Of a DNA stretch of 12,061 bases, positions 1 to 8,300 are shown in pieces. Origin of the DNA: JAWVZU01 sp033722075 (GTDB taxonomy: Bacteria > Pseudomonadota > Gammaproteobacteria > Xanthomonadales > SZUA-38); assembly GCA_033722075.1 (NCBI GenBank), contig JAWVZU010000106.1:1-12061 (forward strand), written 5' to 3'. Position 1 is the first letter of the stretch. Every line of letters begins with the position of its first letter. A model generated the notes under the pieces. It saw only the letters and a list, made by a program, of their open reading frames with translations, did no database searches and was not told the origin of the DNA. The position numbers and the translations under genes are program-made.

Positions 1-1785
1 AGTGAGTCGGACCCCGAGAGCGAAGAGGACGGCGACTCCGCGTTTGCGGTTCGCGTCCCTGAAGTCCGCGTCGTGGACAGTCGTATCGAAGTGAGCGACG
101 AATCCCTGCAGCCGGCGTTTCGAGCGACCCTGGGGATTGACCAGGCCGCGCTATCGGGCTTTGATTCGGCGGAACCTCAGGCCCTGCCCCTGTCTCTTGG
201 CGGGTCGGTCAACGAGGCATTGCTCAGCGTGGAGGGCACGCTGGCCTGGGCCGAGGGCGCCCTCGGTGCGGATATTTCGCTGGACGGATTCCAGCTCGCC
301 GACCTGGACCCGATCATCCGAAGCCTGGTGCCGCTCTCGATCACCGGCGGCGCCTTGACCGCCCAGGTCAACCTGGATACGGCGCAGGGGCAGGCGCGCG
401 GCGGCGCGTCGATAGAGGCGCTGGCAGCCGAGTGGCTCGAACCGCAGCACCAGGTGGTGGAGGGCGCCGCGATCGAAATCCAGGAAGTCGTGGCAGCACT
501 GGACCCGCCGGCTGTCCGGATTGCCGGCATCGGACTGAGCGGCGCCGAAATGCTGGTGCGGCGCTTCGAGGACGGGTCCACCGTCTTTTCCCGCCTCGCC
601 GCCGGTGGGGAAGCGAGTGACGAGACTGCAGCAGAAGAATCCGCGGAAGACCCGGTTGCCTTGGTCATCGACGAGATCCGGCTGGAAGGCCAGACGGTGC
701 GCTTCGAGGATCTTGCAATCAGTCCCAATTACCGGACGGTGCTGTCGGATCTTTCCGGAACAGTGAGCGACGTGGGGACGGAAAACCTGACCGTGGAATT
801 GACCACGAACATCGACGGCCAGGCGCCGCTGCAGATCAACGGCCGTATCGGGGAGGATCTGCAGATCGACGTCTCGGCCAACAACATCGCAATGAGCCCG
901 GTGAGCCCCTACTCAGGCAAGTTCGTCGGCTATCGGATCGAACGCGGCAAGCTCAAGACCGATCTGAATTACCAATTGACCGGGACCCGCTTGCGGGGAT
1001 CGAACAACCTGGTGCTGGACGATTTTGAACTGGGCGAGACCGTGGCCAGCGAGGACGCCGTGTCGGTCCCACTGAAACTCGGGCTGGCGCTGCTGCGGGA
1101 CCTCGACGGGAAGATCCGCCTGGACATTCCGGTGAGCGGGGATGTCAGTGATCCGAGCTTCAGTGTCGGTGGGGTGATCCTGAAAGCGTTCGCCAACGTC
1201 TTCGTGAAACTCGCGGCCTCGCCATTCAAGATCCTCGGTGCGCTGGTGCCGGGCGGTGGCGAGGACCTGCAGGTGGTCGAGTTCATGCCCGGACGTACCG
1301 CACCCGTTGCGGACGAGACCGATGCGCTCGCCCAGCTGGCCGAGGCGCTGACGAGGCGACCCGCCCTGCGTCTCGACGTATCCGGTGTCGCCGTTCGCGC
1401 ATTGGATGGTCCCGCCCTTCAACGGGAACGTCTCAGGGCCCGCCTCGAAGCAGCAGATGAGGCGGACTACCGCCAGAAGGTCACCGACGCCTGGCTGGAG
1501 CGCTTCCTGCCTCCGGCGACGGAACCGCCGGTGGAGGACGAGCCCGATGCGCCCTCGGAGCCGGCGCTGCCGACCTTCGAAGAGATGGAGGCGCCGCTCC
1601 TGGCGGAGATCGACATATCCAATGAGACACTGCGGGCCCTGGCAGACGAGCGCGCGCAGAACATCGTGGCGGCCTTTTCCTCCAAGCCTGACTTGGCCGA
1701 GCGGGTCTTTCGCCTGGCCCCGACGGTCCTGGAAAGCGGGGAAGGGGACACGATCGAGGTCGAACTGGCCGTCGACGCTCGATAG
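1..1785 (+). CDS. DUF748 / AsmA-like envelope protein, C-terminal part (5' end outside window)
   Basis: The frame is open from base 1 to a TAG at 1783-1785, giving 594 residues of a protein whose start lies upstream; the ATG at 73 is internal, since the frame continues to its left. The residues alternate short hydrophobic and polar stretches, as in the beta-rich repeats of AsmA/DUF748 proteins. The most recognisable stretch is around residues 300-425: a PYSGKFVGYRIERGKLKTDL-type segment, then LDDFELGE, VPLKLGLALLRDLDGKI, LDIPVSGDVSDPSFSVGGV and ASPFKILGALVPGGGEDL. This order is typical of the C-terminal DUF748 region. Two low-complexity linkers occur, one acidic (about 203-217) and one Pro/Glu-rich (about 504-525). 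Family members are large, inner-membrane-anchored periplasmic proteins thought to act in envelope maintenance or lipid transport; the exact role is unknown. Family call firm, function inferred. A 73-base gap separates it from the next gene. Confidence 0.85.
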   Translation, partial: SESDPESEEDGDSAFAVRVPEVRVVDSRIEVSDESLQPAFRATLGIDQAALSGFDSAEPQALPLSLGGSVNEALLSVEGTLAWAEGALGADISLDGFQLADLDPIIRSLVPLSITGGALTAQVNLDTAQGQARGGASIEALAAEWLEPQHQVVEGAAIEIQEVVAALDPPAVRIAGIGLSGAEMLVRRFEDGSTVFSRLAAGGEASDETAAEESAEDPVALVIDEIRLEGQTVRFEDLAISPNYRTVLSDLSGTVSDVGTENLTVELTTNIDGQAPLQINGRIGEDLQIDVSANNIAMSPVSPYSGKFVGYRIERGKLKTDLNYQLTGTRLRGSNNLVLDDFELGETVASEDAVSVPLKLGLALLRDLDGKIRLDIPVSGDVSDPSFSVGGVILKAFANVFVKLAASPFKILGALVPGGGEDLQVVEFMPGRTAPVADETDALAQLAEALTRRPALRLDVSGVAVRALDGPALQRERLRARLEAADEADYRQKVTDAWLERFLPPATEPPVEDEPDAPSEPALPTFEEMEAPLLAEIDISNETLRALADERAQNIVAAFSSKPDLAERVFRLAPTVLESGEGDTIEVELAVDAR

Positions 1786-1847
1786 CAACCGGTTCTTCAC
1801 TCATCGGGGTCGCGCCGGGTTAGACTGGCCGGCGGAATTTCCTCGAC

Positions 1848-1851
1848 GGAG
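1848..1851 (+). promoter_or_regulatory. Ribosome binding site for the S10 carboxypeptidase
   Basis: GGAG lies seven bases before the ATG at 1859. It supports that start, which is followed at once by a classical signal peptide. A second purine run, AGGG, at 1854-1857 is too close to the ATG to be the main site. Confidence 0.6.
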
Positions 1852-1858
1852 ATAGGGT

Positions 1859-3394
1859 ATGAGATCGGCTCTGCTTTTCGCACTGTGGTTTTTCCTGGCG
1901 GTCACGCCCGCCTGGGGCGACGAACACGATGCGAGCGACAAGAAAATGGAGGTCGAGGCCGAACCGAGGTCCTCGACCACCCGGCACTCGATCCGGATCG
2001 ACGGCGAGACCGTCGAGTACGATGCCACGGTCGGCTGGCTGATCATGAAAAATGACCAGGATGAGCCGATTGCCCGGTTCGGTTATACGGCTTATACGCG
2101 CAGGGGCTTCGACGATCCCGGCGAGCGACCGATCATGTTCGCCTTCAACGGCGGGCCGGGTTCCTCTTCGATCTGGCTGCACATGGGCATCCTCGGACCC
2201 CAGCGCGTGGTGGTGAATGACGCCGGCTTTGCGCCGCCGCCGCCGGCCCGGCGCGTCGACAACGAGTACAGCATCATCGATGTCACCGACCTGGTGATGG
2301 TCGATCCCGTCGGCACGGGTTTCAGCAAGCCGCTGGGTGAAGCCGATGGAAAGGAATTGTTCTGGGGGGTCGACCAGGACATCAAGTCCGTCGGTGCCTT
2401 CATCAAGCAGTACATCACGGAAAACGCCCGTTGGGCTTCCCCGAAGTATATCCTCGGTGAAAGCTATGGCGGGATCCGATCCGCCGGCCTGGTGCACCAC
2501 CTGCAGAGCCGGCACGGGATGCATTTCAACGGGGTCATCGTCGTCTCGCCCTTCCTGAGCATGGGCTCCGGCATCGACGGGGCGAGCATCGACCTGCCCC
2601 ACATGCTCTACCTCTCCACGTTTGCGGCAACGGCCTGGTATCACGACGCGCTGGACGACAAGCCGGACAACCTGGAGGCGTTCGTAGCCGAAGTGGACGA
2701 GTTCGCCTTCACCGAGTACGCGGCTGCCCTGCTCAAGGGCTACACGATACCCCGGGCGGAGAAGGAAGCGGTGGCCGGAAAGCTCGCACGCTACACCGGT
2801 ACTTCTGCGGACTACTGGATCAAGGCCGATCTGCGGGTCGGCCACCAGCAGTTCCTCCAGGAGCTGCAGCGCGACAACCGGATCGTCACCGGGCGCATCG
2901 ACAGCCGATTCCTGGGCCCCGCGGTCAACCCGCTGGGAGAGGCCATGGATTACGATCCGTTCTTCCCGTCGGTCGGCCCCGCGTTCACCGCGGGCTTCCT
3001 GGACTATCTCCACAACGAGCTGGACTTCGGCAAGGACGAGACCTACCAGGTGTCCGCCTTCGGCGCTGTAGGTTCGAACTGGGACTGGAAACACCAGCCG
3101 CCATCGGGAAGCGGGTGGGCCGTGCCCTGGGCGGATCTGCGCCCGGACCTGGCCATGGCGATGACCACCAATCCCGGATTGCACCTGTTGGTCCAGCAGG
3201 GTTACTACGACATGGCAACGCCCATCGGCGCAACCCGCTTCGATATTGCACACCTGGACATCCCGGCGGAGGCTCGGGACCGGATCGTCATGGCCTACTA
3301 CGAGGCGGGCCACATGATGTATCTGCACCAGCCCTCGCTGGAGAAATTCCGGGAAGACCTGGCGGCCTTCGTACGGGAAACAGATCGCCTATAG
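1859..3394 (+). CDS. Exported S10 family serine carboxypeptidase
   Basis: This 511-residue protein starts with a signal peptide: Arg2, a hydrophobic core over residues 4-16, and a likely cleavage after AWG at residue 20, so the mature enzyme should be periplasmic or secreted. The S10 signatures are all present. NGGPGSSS at 97-104 forms the substrate-binding/oxyanion region, GESYGG at 200-205 carries the nucleophile Ser202, Asp451 lies in GYYDMATP, and His485 lies in the EAGHMMY motif. The length matches bacterial S10 enzymes (about 480-520). S10 peptidases remove C-terminal residues from peptides, often at acid pH; the substrate cannot be told from sequence. It sits 73 bases after the DUF748 gene on the same strand, so co-transcription is possible. 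It converges on the next gene with only four bases between stops and no visible hairpin terminator. Family call very secure. Confidence 0.95.
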   Translation: MRSALLFALWFFLAVTPAWGDEHDASDKKMEVEAEPRSSTTRHSIRIDGETVEYDATVGWLIMKNDQDEPIARFGYTAYTRRGFDDPGERPIMFAFNGGPGSSSIWLHMGILGPQRVVVNDAGFAPPPPARRVDNEYSIIDVTDLVMVDPVGTGFSKPLGEADGKELFWGVDQDIKSVGAFIKQYITENARWASPKYILGESYGGIRSAGLVHHLQSRHGMHFNGVIVVSPFLSMGSGIDGASIDLPHMLYLSTFAATAWYHDALDDKPDNLEAFVAEVDEFAFTEYAAALLKGYTIPRAEKEAVAGKLARYTGTSADYWIKADLRVGHQQFLQELQRDNRIVTGRIDSRFLGPAVNPLGEAMDYDPFFPSVGPAFTAGFLDYLHNELDFGKDETYQVSAFGAVGSNWDWKHQPPSGSGWAVPWADLRPDLAMAMTTNPGLHLLVQQGYYDMATPIGATRFDIAHLDIPAEARDRIVMAYYEAGHMMYLHQPSLEKFREDLAAFVRETDRL

Positions 3395-3398
3395 CTTT

Positions 3399-3880
3399 TT
3401 ACAAACGGAGTCGACCGTGGTCGACCTGTTTCGCCAGATCGACCGGATCGTTCTCGATCAGTGCCTTGCCGGCCTCGAAAAGAAAGCTGAGGCCTTGCAT
3501 TTCCGAGTAATCCCAGTATTCGGCGCGTTCCGCTGCAATTTTGAGCAGTCGGATATTGGGATCGTCTCGACCTTCGGCGAACCAGGCTCGCCAACCCGGC
3601 TGGAAATGTTGCTGAATCTTTTCCTTGTCGTTGATGAGCATGCCCTGTCCGCTGATCGCCAGAAACTGGTGATCATTCTGCATGGTGACAGCCACTTGCG
3701 GATCGTGGGTGAGTTCCTCGACCTTGGCCGACTTCACGTCGGTTGCAAAGACGAGGTCGCCACCGGACTGGACGTCCGAAATGGTCATCGGTCGCCGTGC
3801 AGCTCGCCGCTCGGATTCTTGGTCACGAGCATGGCGAATTTGAAGTTGTTCAGGATGTCGTTGAATTTCTGTTCTGACAT
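3399..3880 (-). pseudogene. Pyridoxamine-5'-phosphate-oxidase-like general stress protein, frameshifted
   Basis: Read leftward from the ATG at 3880, the frame gives 31 residues (MSEQKFNDIL...SGELHGDR) and stops at 3785-3787. The continuing protein is in another frame, entered near 3794 and running from PMTISDVQSGGDLVFATD to a TAA at 3399-3401. Adding one base in the GGCGACC stretch (reverse strand, around 3792-3797) would restore ...GELHGRPMTIS..., the usual join in this family, and a continuous protein of about 160 residues, the normal length. The family is the split-barrel, flavin-binding 'general stress protein 26'/Pyrid_ox_like group; its members bind FMN or FAD and their physiological reaction is poorly known. 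Conserved-looking features are the FATD-SAKVEEL stretch and QVAVTMQND. The break may be a true mutation or a one-base sequencing/assembly error. An internal ATG at 3788 would yield a 129-residue protein lacking the first strand, which I think is not the native product. Confidence 0.82.
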
Positions 3881-3929
3881 GAGTTGGCTGAGTTTTGAAT
3901 GGATGCGACCTGGAACGAACGCTGAGACA

Positions 3930-4097
3930 TCAGTTCGTCAGCCGCTCAGCGCGATCAGCGAGCTGTTCGGCTTCGGTCAGTGAGTCGCTTCCGTCGTCGT
4001 CGTAGGCGCGTCGGGTCCGGATGAAACTCCAGATGCCGAATCCGATTCCCATGGCAACGGTTGCTATGAAAAGGGCCAGGATTGGACTAAATGTCAT
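3930..4097 (-). CDS. Small single-span membrane protein, 55 residues
   Basis: A short reverse-strand frame from ATG at 4097 to TGA at 3930-3932 encodes 55 residues. Residues about 3-26 form one hydrophobic segment (SPILALFIATVAMGIGFGIW), followed by a basic patch (RTRR at 27-30), an acidic cluster (DDDGSD) and an amphipathic, charged tail ending in ERLTN. That pattern predicts an N-out/C-in single-pass inner-membrane protein. It lies between the PhyH gene (109 bases upstream) and the broken stress-protein gene (49 bases downstream), all on one strand. No good Shine-Dalgarno sequence precedes the ATG. I do not recognise a family. The sharp split between hydrophobic and charged parts argues for a real gene; the lack of a ribosome site argues for caution. 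Confidence 0.6.
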   Translation of the reverse strand: MTFSPILALFIATVAMGIGFGIWSFIRTRRAYDDDGSDSLTEAEQLADRAERLTN

Positions 4098-4206
4098 GGT
4101 TGTTTACGCTTTTGAAAACAATAGCATAGAGTGTGGCCCGTCCACTCCGCCTCCAGTTCGAATCAAAGTTTTGTGACCGCCTTTCCTGGTCAGCGGCCGG
4201 GCGATC

Positions 4207-5064
4207 TCAGGACAGCAGGCGCCGTGGATGGACCCCGTTGACATAACCCATGAAGGGAGGATGGATGGAATAGCCGAGCAATTGCTGGGCCCGAGCGGGA
4301 AGCCCCGCGGCGATATCCGGCGGAACGGCCAAGACCTGGTTTTCCAGTTGCCTGGCCCAGCCTGCACAGTATTGCGGGGTGATGATCAGACGCGGCTGAT
4401 CGCTCCGGTTGGCGCCGCCGCGATGCCACAGGGTGCCCTTGGCGATCATCAACGAGCCGGGTGGCACCGCCACCTTCACCGTGTCCGGATGAGCCCCCGG
4501 GTCACCCTCGTCGCTACGGACATGGTTGCGGTCGAAATCCTCCTCCGTGAGCGGCAAGGGCGACTGCTCGTCGGACCACCTATGGCTGCCCGGAAGCACC
4601 TCGGTGGCGCCATTGTCTTCGGTCATCGCATCGATGGCCCAGAAGGTACTGACGTGGGACGAGCGACGGGGGCGGGGCAGGTCGATATGGGCTTCGTCGT
4701 AGTGCCAGGGCTGGACCGTTTCGCCCGGCTGCAGGTTGATGGCGAGGCACGCCGACAGCAGGCAGCTCGGGCCGAGATCCGCTTCGACGAAGGCCAGCGC
4801 GAGTGGATGAATCACCAGTTCGGCAAACAGAGGCGACTTGGCGAGCATGCCGTAGACCCGGTTCGAGCGGCGCCCCTCGAACTCGTTGCGGCCGCGTTGA
4901 TCCGCTTCGAGGTGCGGAGCCAGGGCATTGCGGAGGGCGCCCAGGCGTTCGGCGGACAGGACGTTTTCGAAGATGACATAGCCGCGCTCATCGAATTCAT
5001 CGCGCCAGTCTTCGAAGGTTCGCTCGCCAAGCCACCGCCGGAGATCGGGGGACGGGTCCATCAT
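4207..5064 (-). CDS. Phytanoyl-CoA dioxygenase (PhyH) family Fe(II)/2-oxoglutarate oxygenase
   Basis: This is a 285-residue protein if it starts at the ATG at 5064. That ATG is the first of two in tandem, and the sequence after it (DPSPDLRRWLGERTFEDWRDEF-DERGYVIFENVL) begins the fold as in other PhyH proteins. A further upstream ATG at 5127 would add 21 unconvincing residues. The iron-binding facial triad is visible as His121 and Asp123 in WHYDEAH plus His214 in TLWHRGGANRS. Arg225 in QPRLIITPQY is the expected 2-oxoglutarate carboxylate ligand. The ATEVLPGSH motif (153-161) is typical of the family. Such enzymes hydroxylate or oxidatively modify small molecules or lipids with Fe(II), oxygen and 2-oxoglutarate. 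The substrate is not predictable, and the motifs of ectoine hydroxylase are not seen. The Shine-Dalgarno sequence is weak. Its start faces the tricorn-like gene across the fold-back gap. Confidence 0.9.
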   Translation of the reverse strand: MMDPSPDLRRWLGERTFEDWRDEFDERGYVIFENVLSAERLGALRNALAPHLEADQRGRNEFEGRRSNRVYGMLAKSPLFAELVIHPLALAFVEADLGPSCLLSACLAINLQPGETVQPWHYDEAHIDLPRPRRSSHVSTFWAIDAMTEDNGATEVLPGSHRWSDEQSPLPLTEEDFDRNHVRSDEGDPGAHPDTVKVAVPPGSLMIAKGTLWHRGGANRSDQPRLIITPQYCAGWARQLENQVLAVPPDIAAGLPARAQQLLGYSIHPPFMGYVNGVHPRRLLS

Positions 5065-5137
5065 GGACCCATTGTGCCATTTTCGCCAAACCCCGGATAT
5101 TGCACGAGTTGCGCGCGCATCAGGCAAAGTCGGCAGG

Positions 5138-5160
5138 CCGAATCAATAAGTTGCATTCGG
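5138..5160 (+). other. Hairpin in the left half of the fold-back element
   Basis: CCGAATCAA pairs with TTG-C-ATTCGG: nine pairs around a TAAG loop with a single bulged C. This is one of several stems in the gap and suggests selection for, or descent from, a folded nucleic acid. Confidence 0.55.
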
Positions 5161-5195
5161 ATCTGGCCGTCGAGCCAAGGAAGCAGCTTGCGCGC

Positions 5196-5318
5196 TGTCG
5201 GGTTTCCGCCCAATCTCGGCGGCCAACTCGCCCGATCCCCCTTGAACCGTAGCTACGGCTACGCTTCTGCGGGCGATCGAACAAGCTGCCTCCCCGAGAT
5301 TGACCGCAAATCCCGACA
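5196..5318 (+). other. Nested stems around a central UNCG-loop hairpin
   Basis: Three stems enclose one another: TGTCGGG (5196-5202) with CCCGACA (5312-5318), CAATCTCGG (5211-5219) with CCGAGATTG (5294-5302), and TCGCCCG (5228-5234) with CGGGCGA (5270-5276). In the middle, CGTAGC-TACG-GCTACG (5248-5263) is a six-pair stem closing a TACG loop. As plus-strand RNA this is the very stable cUACGg tetraloop class; the minus strand would have CGTA in the loop instead. A 12-base perfect palindrome, CCGTAGCTACGG (5247-5258), overlaps it. The nesting is seen directly; whether it is transcribed is unknown. Confidence 0.6.
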
Positions 5319-5360
5319 ACTCATGCAACATCCGGGCTATCCTTGCGGCTCTCGGTTGCA

Positions 5361-5367
5361 AAGGAAA
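5361..5367 (+). promoter_or_regulatory. Ribosome binding site for the tricorn-like protease
   Basis: AAGGAAA lies five bases before the ATG at 5373. It decides the start in favour of this ATG rather than the in-frame TTG at 5343, and the signal peptide begins directly after it. Confidence 0.7.
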
Positions 5368-5372
5368 TCCTG

Positions 5373-8300
5373 ATGCCTGGTCGCTTCTTGTCGTGTCTTC
5401 TGCTGATCGGGACTGCCGCCGGTGCGGCGCCCGGCTACTTCCAGCATCCCACCCACCAGGGAGAGCAACTGGCGTTTGCGGCCGAGGGCGATCTCTGGAT
5501 CGCAAACCTGGCGGGCGGCATCGCCCAGCGGCTCACTTCTCACGAGGAAATCGAAACCCGGCCGGTCTTTTCTCCCGACGGCAACCGGATTGCCTATCTC
5601 TCGGCTTTTGACCGCCAGGGCGACCTCTACGTCATGCCGACCTCGGGTGGGCTGCCGAAGCAGGTGACCTTTGACGGAAGCGTGGTTTCGGTCGAGGGAT
5701 GGACCGATGACGGCCGGATCATCTACGTCACCGACGAGGCGCGCGGCCCGACACGCACAACGTTGGTCCGGACGGTGGATCCGGACGACCTGAGCGTCAC
5801 CGAATGGCCGCTTGCCGGCGCCAACCAGGGCGCAGTCGGCCCGGATGGCCGGCTCTATTTCACCCGCCGCGGCCTCCACCGGACCGGCGATCATTCCAAG
5901 CACTACCGGGGCGGGGCGATGGCCCGTCTGTGGTACTTCGATGCCGGGACCGAGGAGGCGCTCCGGCTGCTGCCGGATTTCGAGGCGAACCTCAAGCGTC
6001 CCATGTTCACCGGCGGGCGAATCTACTTCCTGGCCGACCCGGACGGCGACTTCAACATCTGGTCGACCGATCCGCAGGGCGAAGATCTGCGCCAACATAC
6101 TCGACATGTCGACTGGGATGTCCGTAACCCGGAGGCCCGCGATGGTTCGATCGTCTACCAGCTCGGAGCGGACCTCTACCGCCTGGACCTTGCCGACGAT
6201 TCCACCGCCCGGATCGAGCTGACCCTGCGCAGCGACTTCGACGACCAGCGCAAGCGGTGGCTGCCCAAGCCGCTGGACTATGCGACGTCGATCAATCTGG
6301 CTCCGGAAGGAGACCGGGTGGTCGTCACGGCCCGGGGCCGGGTCGCCTCGGTCGGTCTGCCCGATGAGCGTCGAGTGGTCATCCCCATTCCCGGCGAACA
6401 GCGTGCCCGGGCGGCAATCACCGGCGTGGACGGCGAGTGGATCTACGCCATCGTCGCAGATGACCGGTTCGACGAGATCGTCCGCTTCCCGGCGGACGGC
6501 AGCGGTCAGCGCGAGGTCTTGACGGACGACGGGAGCATCCATCGCTGGCGTTTGTCGCCCTCGCCGGACGGCCGCTGGCTGGCCCACAGCGACAAACGTG
6601 GCGACCTGTGGCTGCTCGATCTCGAGAAGGGCGCCAACCGCCGCATCGACCGGAGCCCGCCGGGTGACGACGCCTATGCCGATCTGACCTGGTCCGCCGA
6701 CGGGCAGTTGCTGGCCTATGTCCGCAGCTCGGACCAGACCCGGCTGGCGCAGGTTGTCATCCATGACACCCGAAACGGCCATCGCGAGGTGCTGACCACC
6801 GACCGTTTCCCGTCCTTCGCGCCGGCCTTTTCCAGCGACCGGGCGTGGCTCTACTTCCTGTCCGACCGGCACTTCGAGGCCACGCCGAGCGCCCCCTGGG
6901 GCGACCGCAACATGGGGCCGATGTTCGACCGGCGCACCCAGGTCTATGCGCTGGCGCTGGATCCCGAGGCGCGCTTTCCCTACCTCCCGAGCGGTCTGGG
7001 CGCACCCGAGGAGGCTGTGGACGAGGAGAAGGACGACGAGGAAATGGATGACGACGCGCCGGCGCCGCTGGTCCTAGACGGGTTGCAGGACCGGCTTTAC
7101 GAGGTCGACGTCGATCCCGGCAATTACTCGCGGTTGCAGGCGGCCGACGAGCACCTGTTCCTGCTGGATGCACCGCTGCACGGCGACCCCGTCCTCAAGA
7201 GCATCGAGATCGATCCCAAGGCCAAGGTCGAGACCTTTGCCTCCAAGGTCGCCGACTATGCCCTTTCGGCGGATCGCAAGAAGCTCTATTTCCGGGTCGA
7301 CAACGACGCCTACATCGTGGACGTAGCGCCCAAGGCGCCGGAAGACCTGGGCCCGGCCAAGCTGAACTTCGACGCCTGGAAACTGGCCATTTCTCCGGCC
7401 GAGGAATGGCAGCAGATGTTCGAGGACGCCTGGCGCATGCACCGGGATTTTGCTTTCGATCGCAATTTGCGCGGGGTGGACTGGAACGCGGTCAAGGCCA
7501 AGTACGAACCGCTGGTCGCGCGAGTCACGCACCGGGCGGAACTGGACGACCTGCTCGGTGAGATGATCAGTGAGCTTGGCATTCTCCATTCCCAGGTGGG
7601 CCGGGCTGAGCTCGAATCGGATGACGAGAAGCCGGCGCAGGGCGCCCTGGGCGGTGAATACGAGTCCGTGGCGGATGGACTGAAGATCACCCATATCCTG
7701 CGGGGCGATCCGGACCTGCCCGAGGAGCGGGTGCCGCTGGCCCGCCCGGAAGCCGATGTCCGGATCGGCGACGTGCTCGTCTCCGTGAACTACCGGCCGG
7801 TGCGCAATCATGCCGAGCTGGCCGCCGCTCTCGAGAACCAGGTCGGTCAGCCGGTGGTGCTGGAAGTCCGTCGCGGGAAGGCGCTGCACGAGGCCCGTGT
7901 GGAGCCTTTTGACGCCGGCGAGCTGCATCGCCGCCGCTACCGCGACTGGGAGCAGGCCAACCGCCGCCGCGTGGAGGAGGCGACTGCTGGGCAGGTGGGC
8001 TACCTGCACCTGTATGCCATGGGCGGCTCGGACATCGCCGACTTTGCCCGCGAGTTCTACGCCCTGTATCGGCGAGATGGCCTGGTCATCGACGTTCGGC
8101 GCAACCGGGGCGGCAACGTGGATTCCTGGGTGATCAACACGCTGATGCGCAAGGTGTGGGCCTTCTGGCAGACCGCGGACGAGAGTGAGTCCGGTTTCGA
8201 GAACATGCAGCAGGCGTTCCGGGGCCACCTCGCGGTCCTGATCGACGAGTACACCTACAGCGACGGCGAGACCTTTGCGGCCGGCGTCAAGGCCCTTGAC

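Larger units (their letters stand above)
5092..5336. repeat. Inverted-repeat-bounded fold-back element in the divergent gap
   Basis: The gap 5065-5372 (308 bases) between divergent genes has no plausible coding frame. Its outer parts, 5092-5111 and 5317-5336, are inverted copies matching at 18 of 20 positions; read outward, both say CAACTCRTGCAAYATCCGGG. One copy ends 27 bases before the PhyH ATG and the other 36 bases before the tricorn-like ATG. The interior contains further stems (separate entries). The four bases flanking each end (AAAC on the left side, CTAT on the right) do not match, so no target-site duplication is evident. Alternatives are a MITE-like remnant of an insertion sequence, a structured RNA or regulatory region, or two outward copies of a transcription-factor or promoter motif. 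The repeat is directly observed; its meaning is not settled. Confidence 0.7.

Noticed and set aside
1796..1826. Possible promoter (TTCACT, 19-base spacer, TAGACT) before the S10 gene
   Set aside because: Both boxes match the consensus poorly and the spacer is long; not strong enough to list.
1813..1834. CGCCGG...CCGGCG stem (6 pairs, 10-base loop) after the DUF748 gene, as a terminator
   Set aside because: It is short and not followed by a run of T, and it lies just before the S10 ribosome site, so read-through or chance is as likely.
1820..3328. A 502-codon minus-strand frame
   Set aside because: It is the antisense of the S10 carboxypeptidase and shows no domain, signal peptide or ribosome site.
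3417..3983. A 188-codon plus-strand frame
   Set aside because: It covers the broken stress-protein gene in antisense. The minus strand matches a known family in two frames, so the unbroken plus frame is incidental.
4174..4192. TGACC/GGTCA stem downstream of the PhyH gene, as its terminator
   Set aside because: Only five pairs and no T-run on the minus strand after it.
5313..5343. Possible promoter CCGACA - 19 bases - TATCCT ahead of the tricorn-like gene
   Set aside because: Weak match and overlaps the right inverted-repeat arm, where similarity may have another cause.
5343..5372. TTG at 5343 as the start of the tricorn-like protease
   Set aside because: It would put ten residues ahead of the signal peptide; the ATG at 5373 has a good ribosome site.
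4228..5373. A 381-codon plus-strand frame
   Set aside because: It is antisense to the PhyH gene and runs through the fold-back gap; no protein-like motifs.
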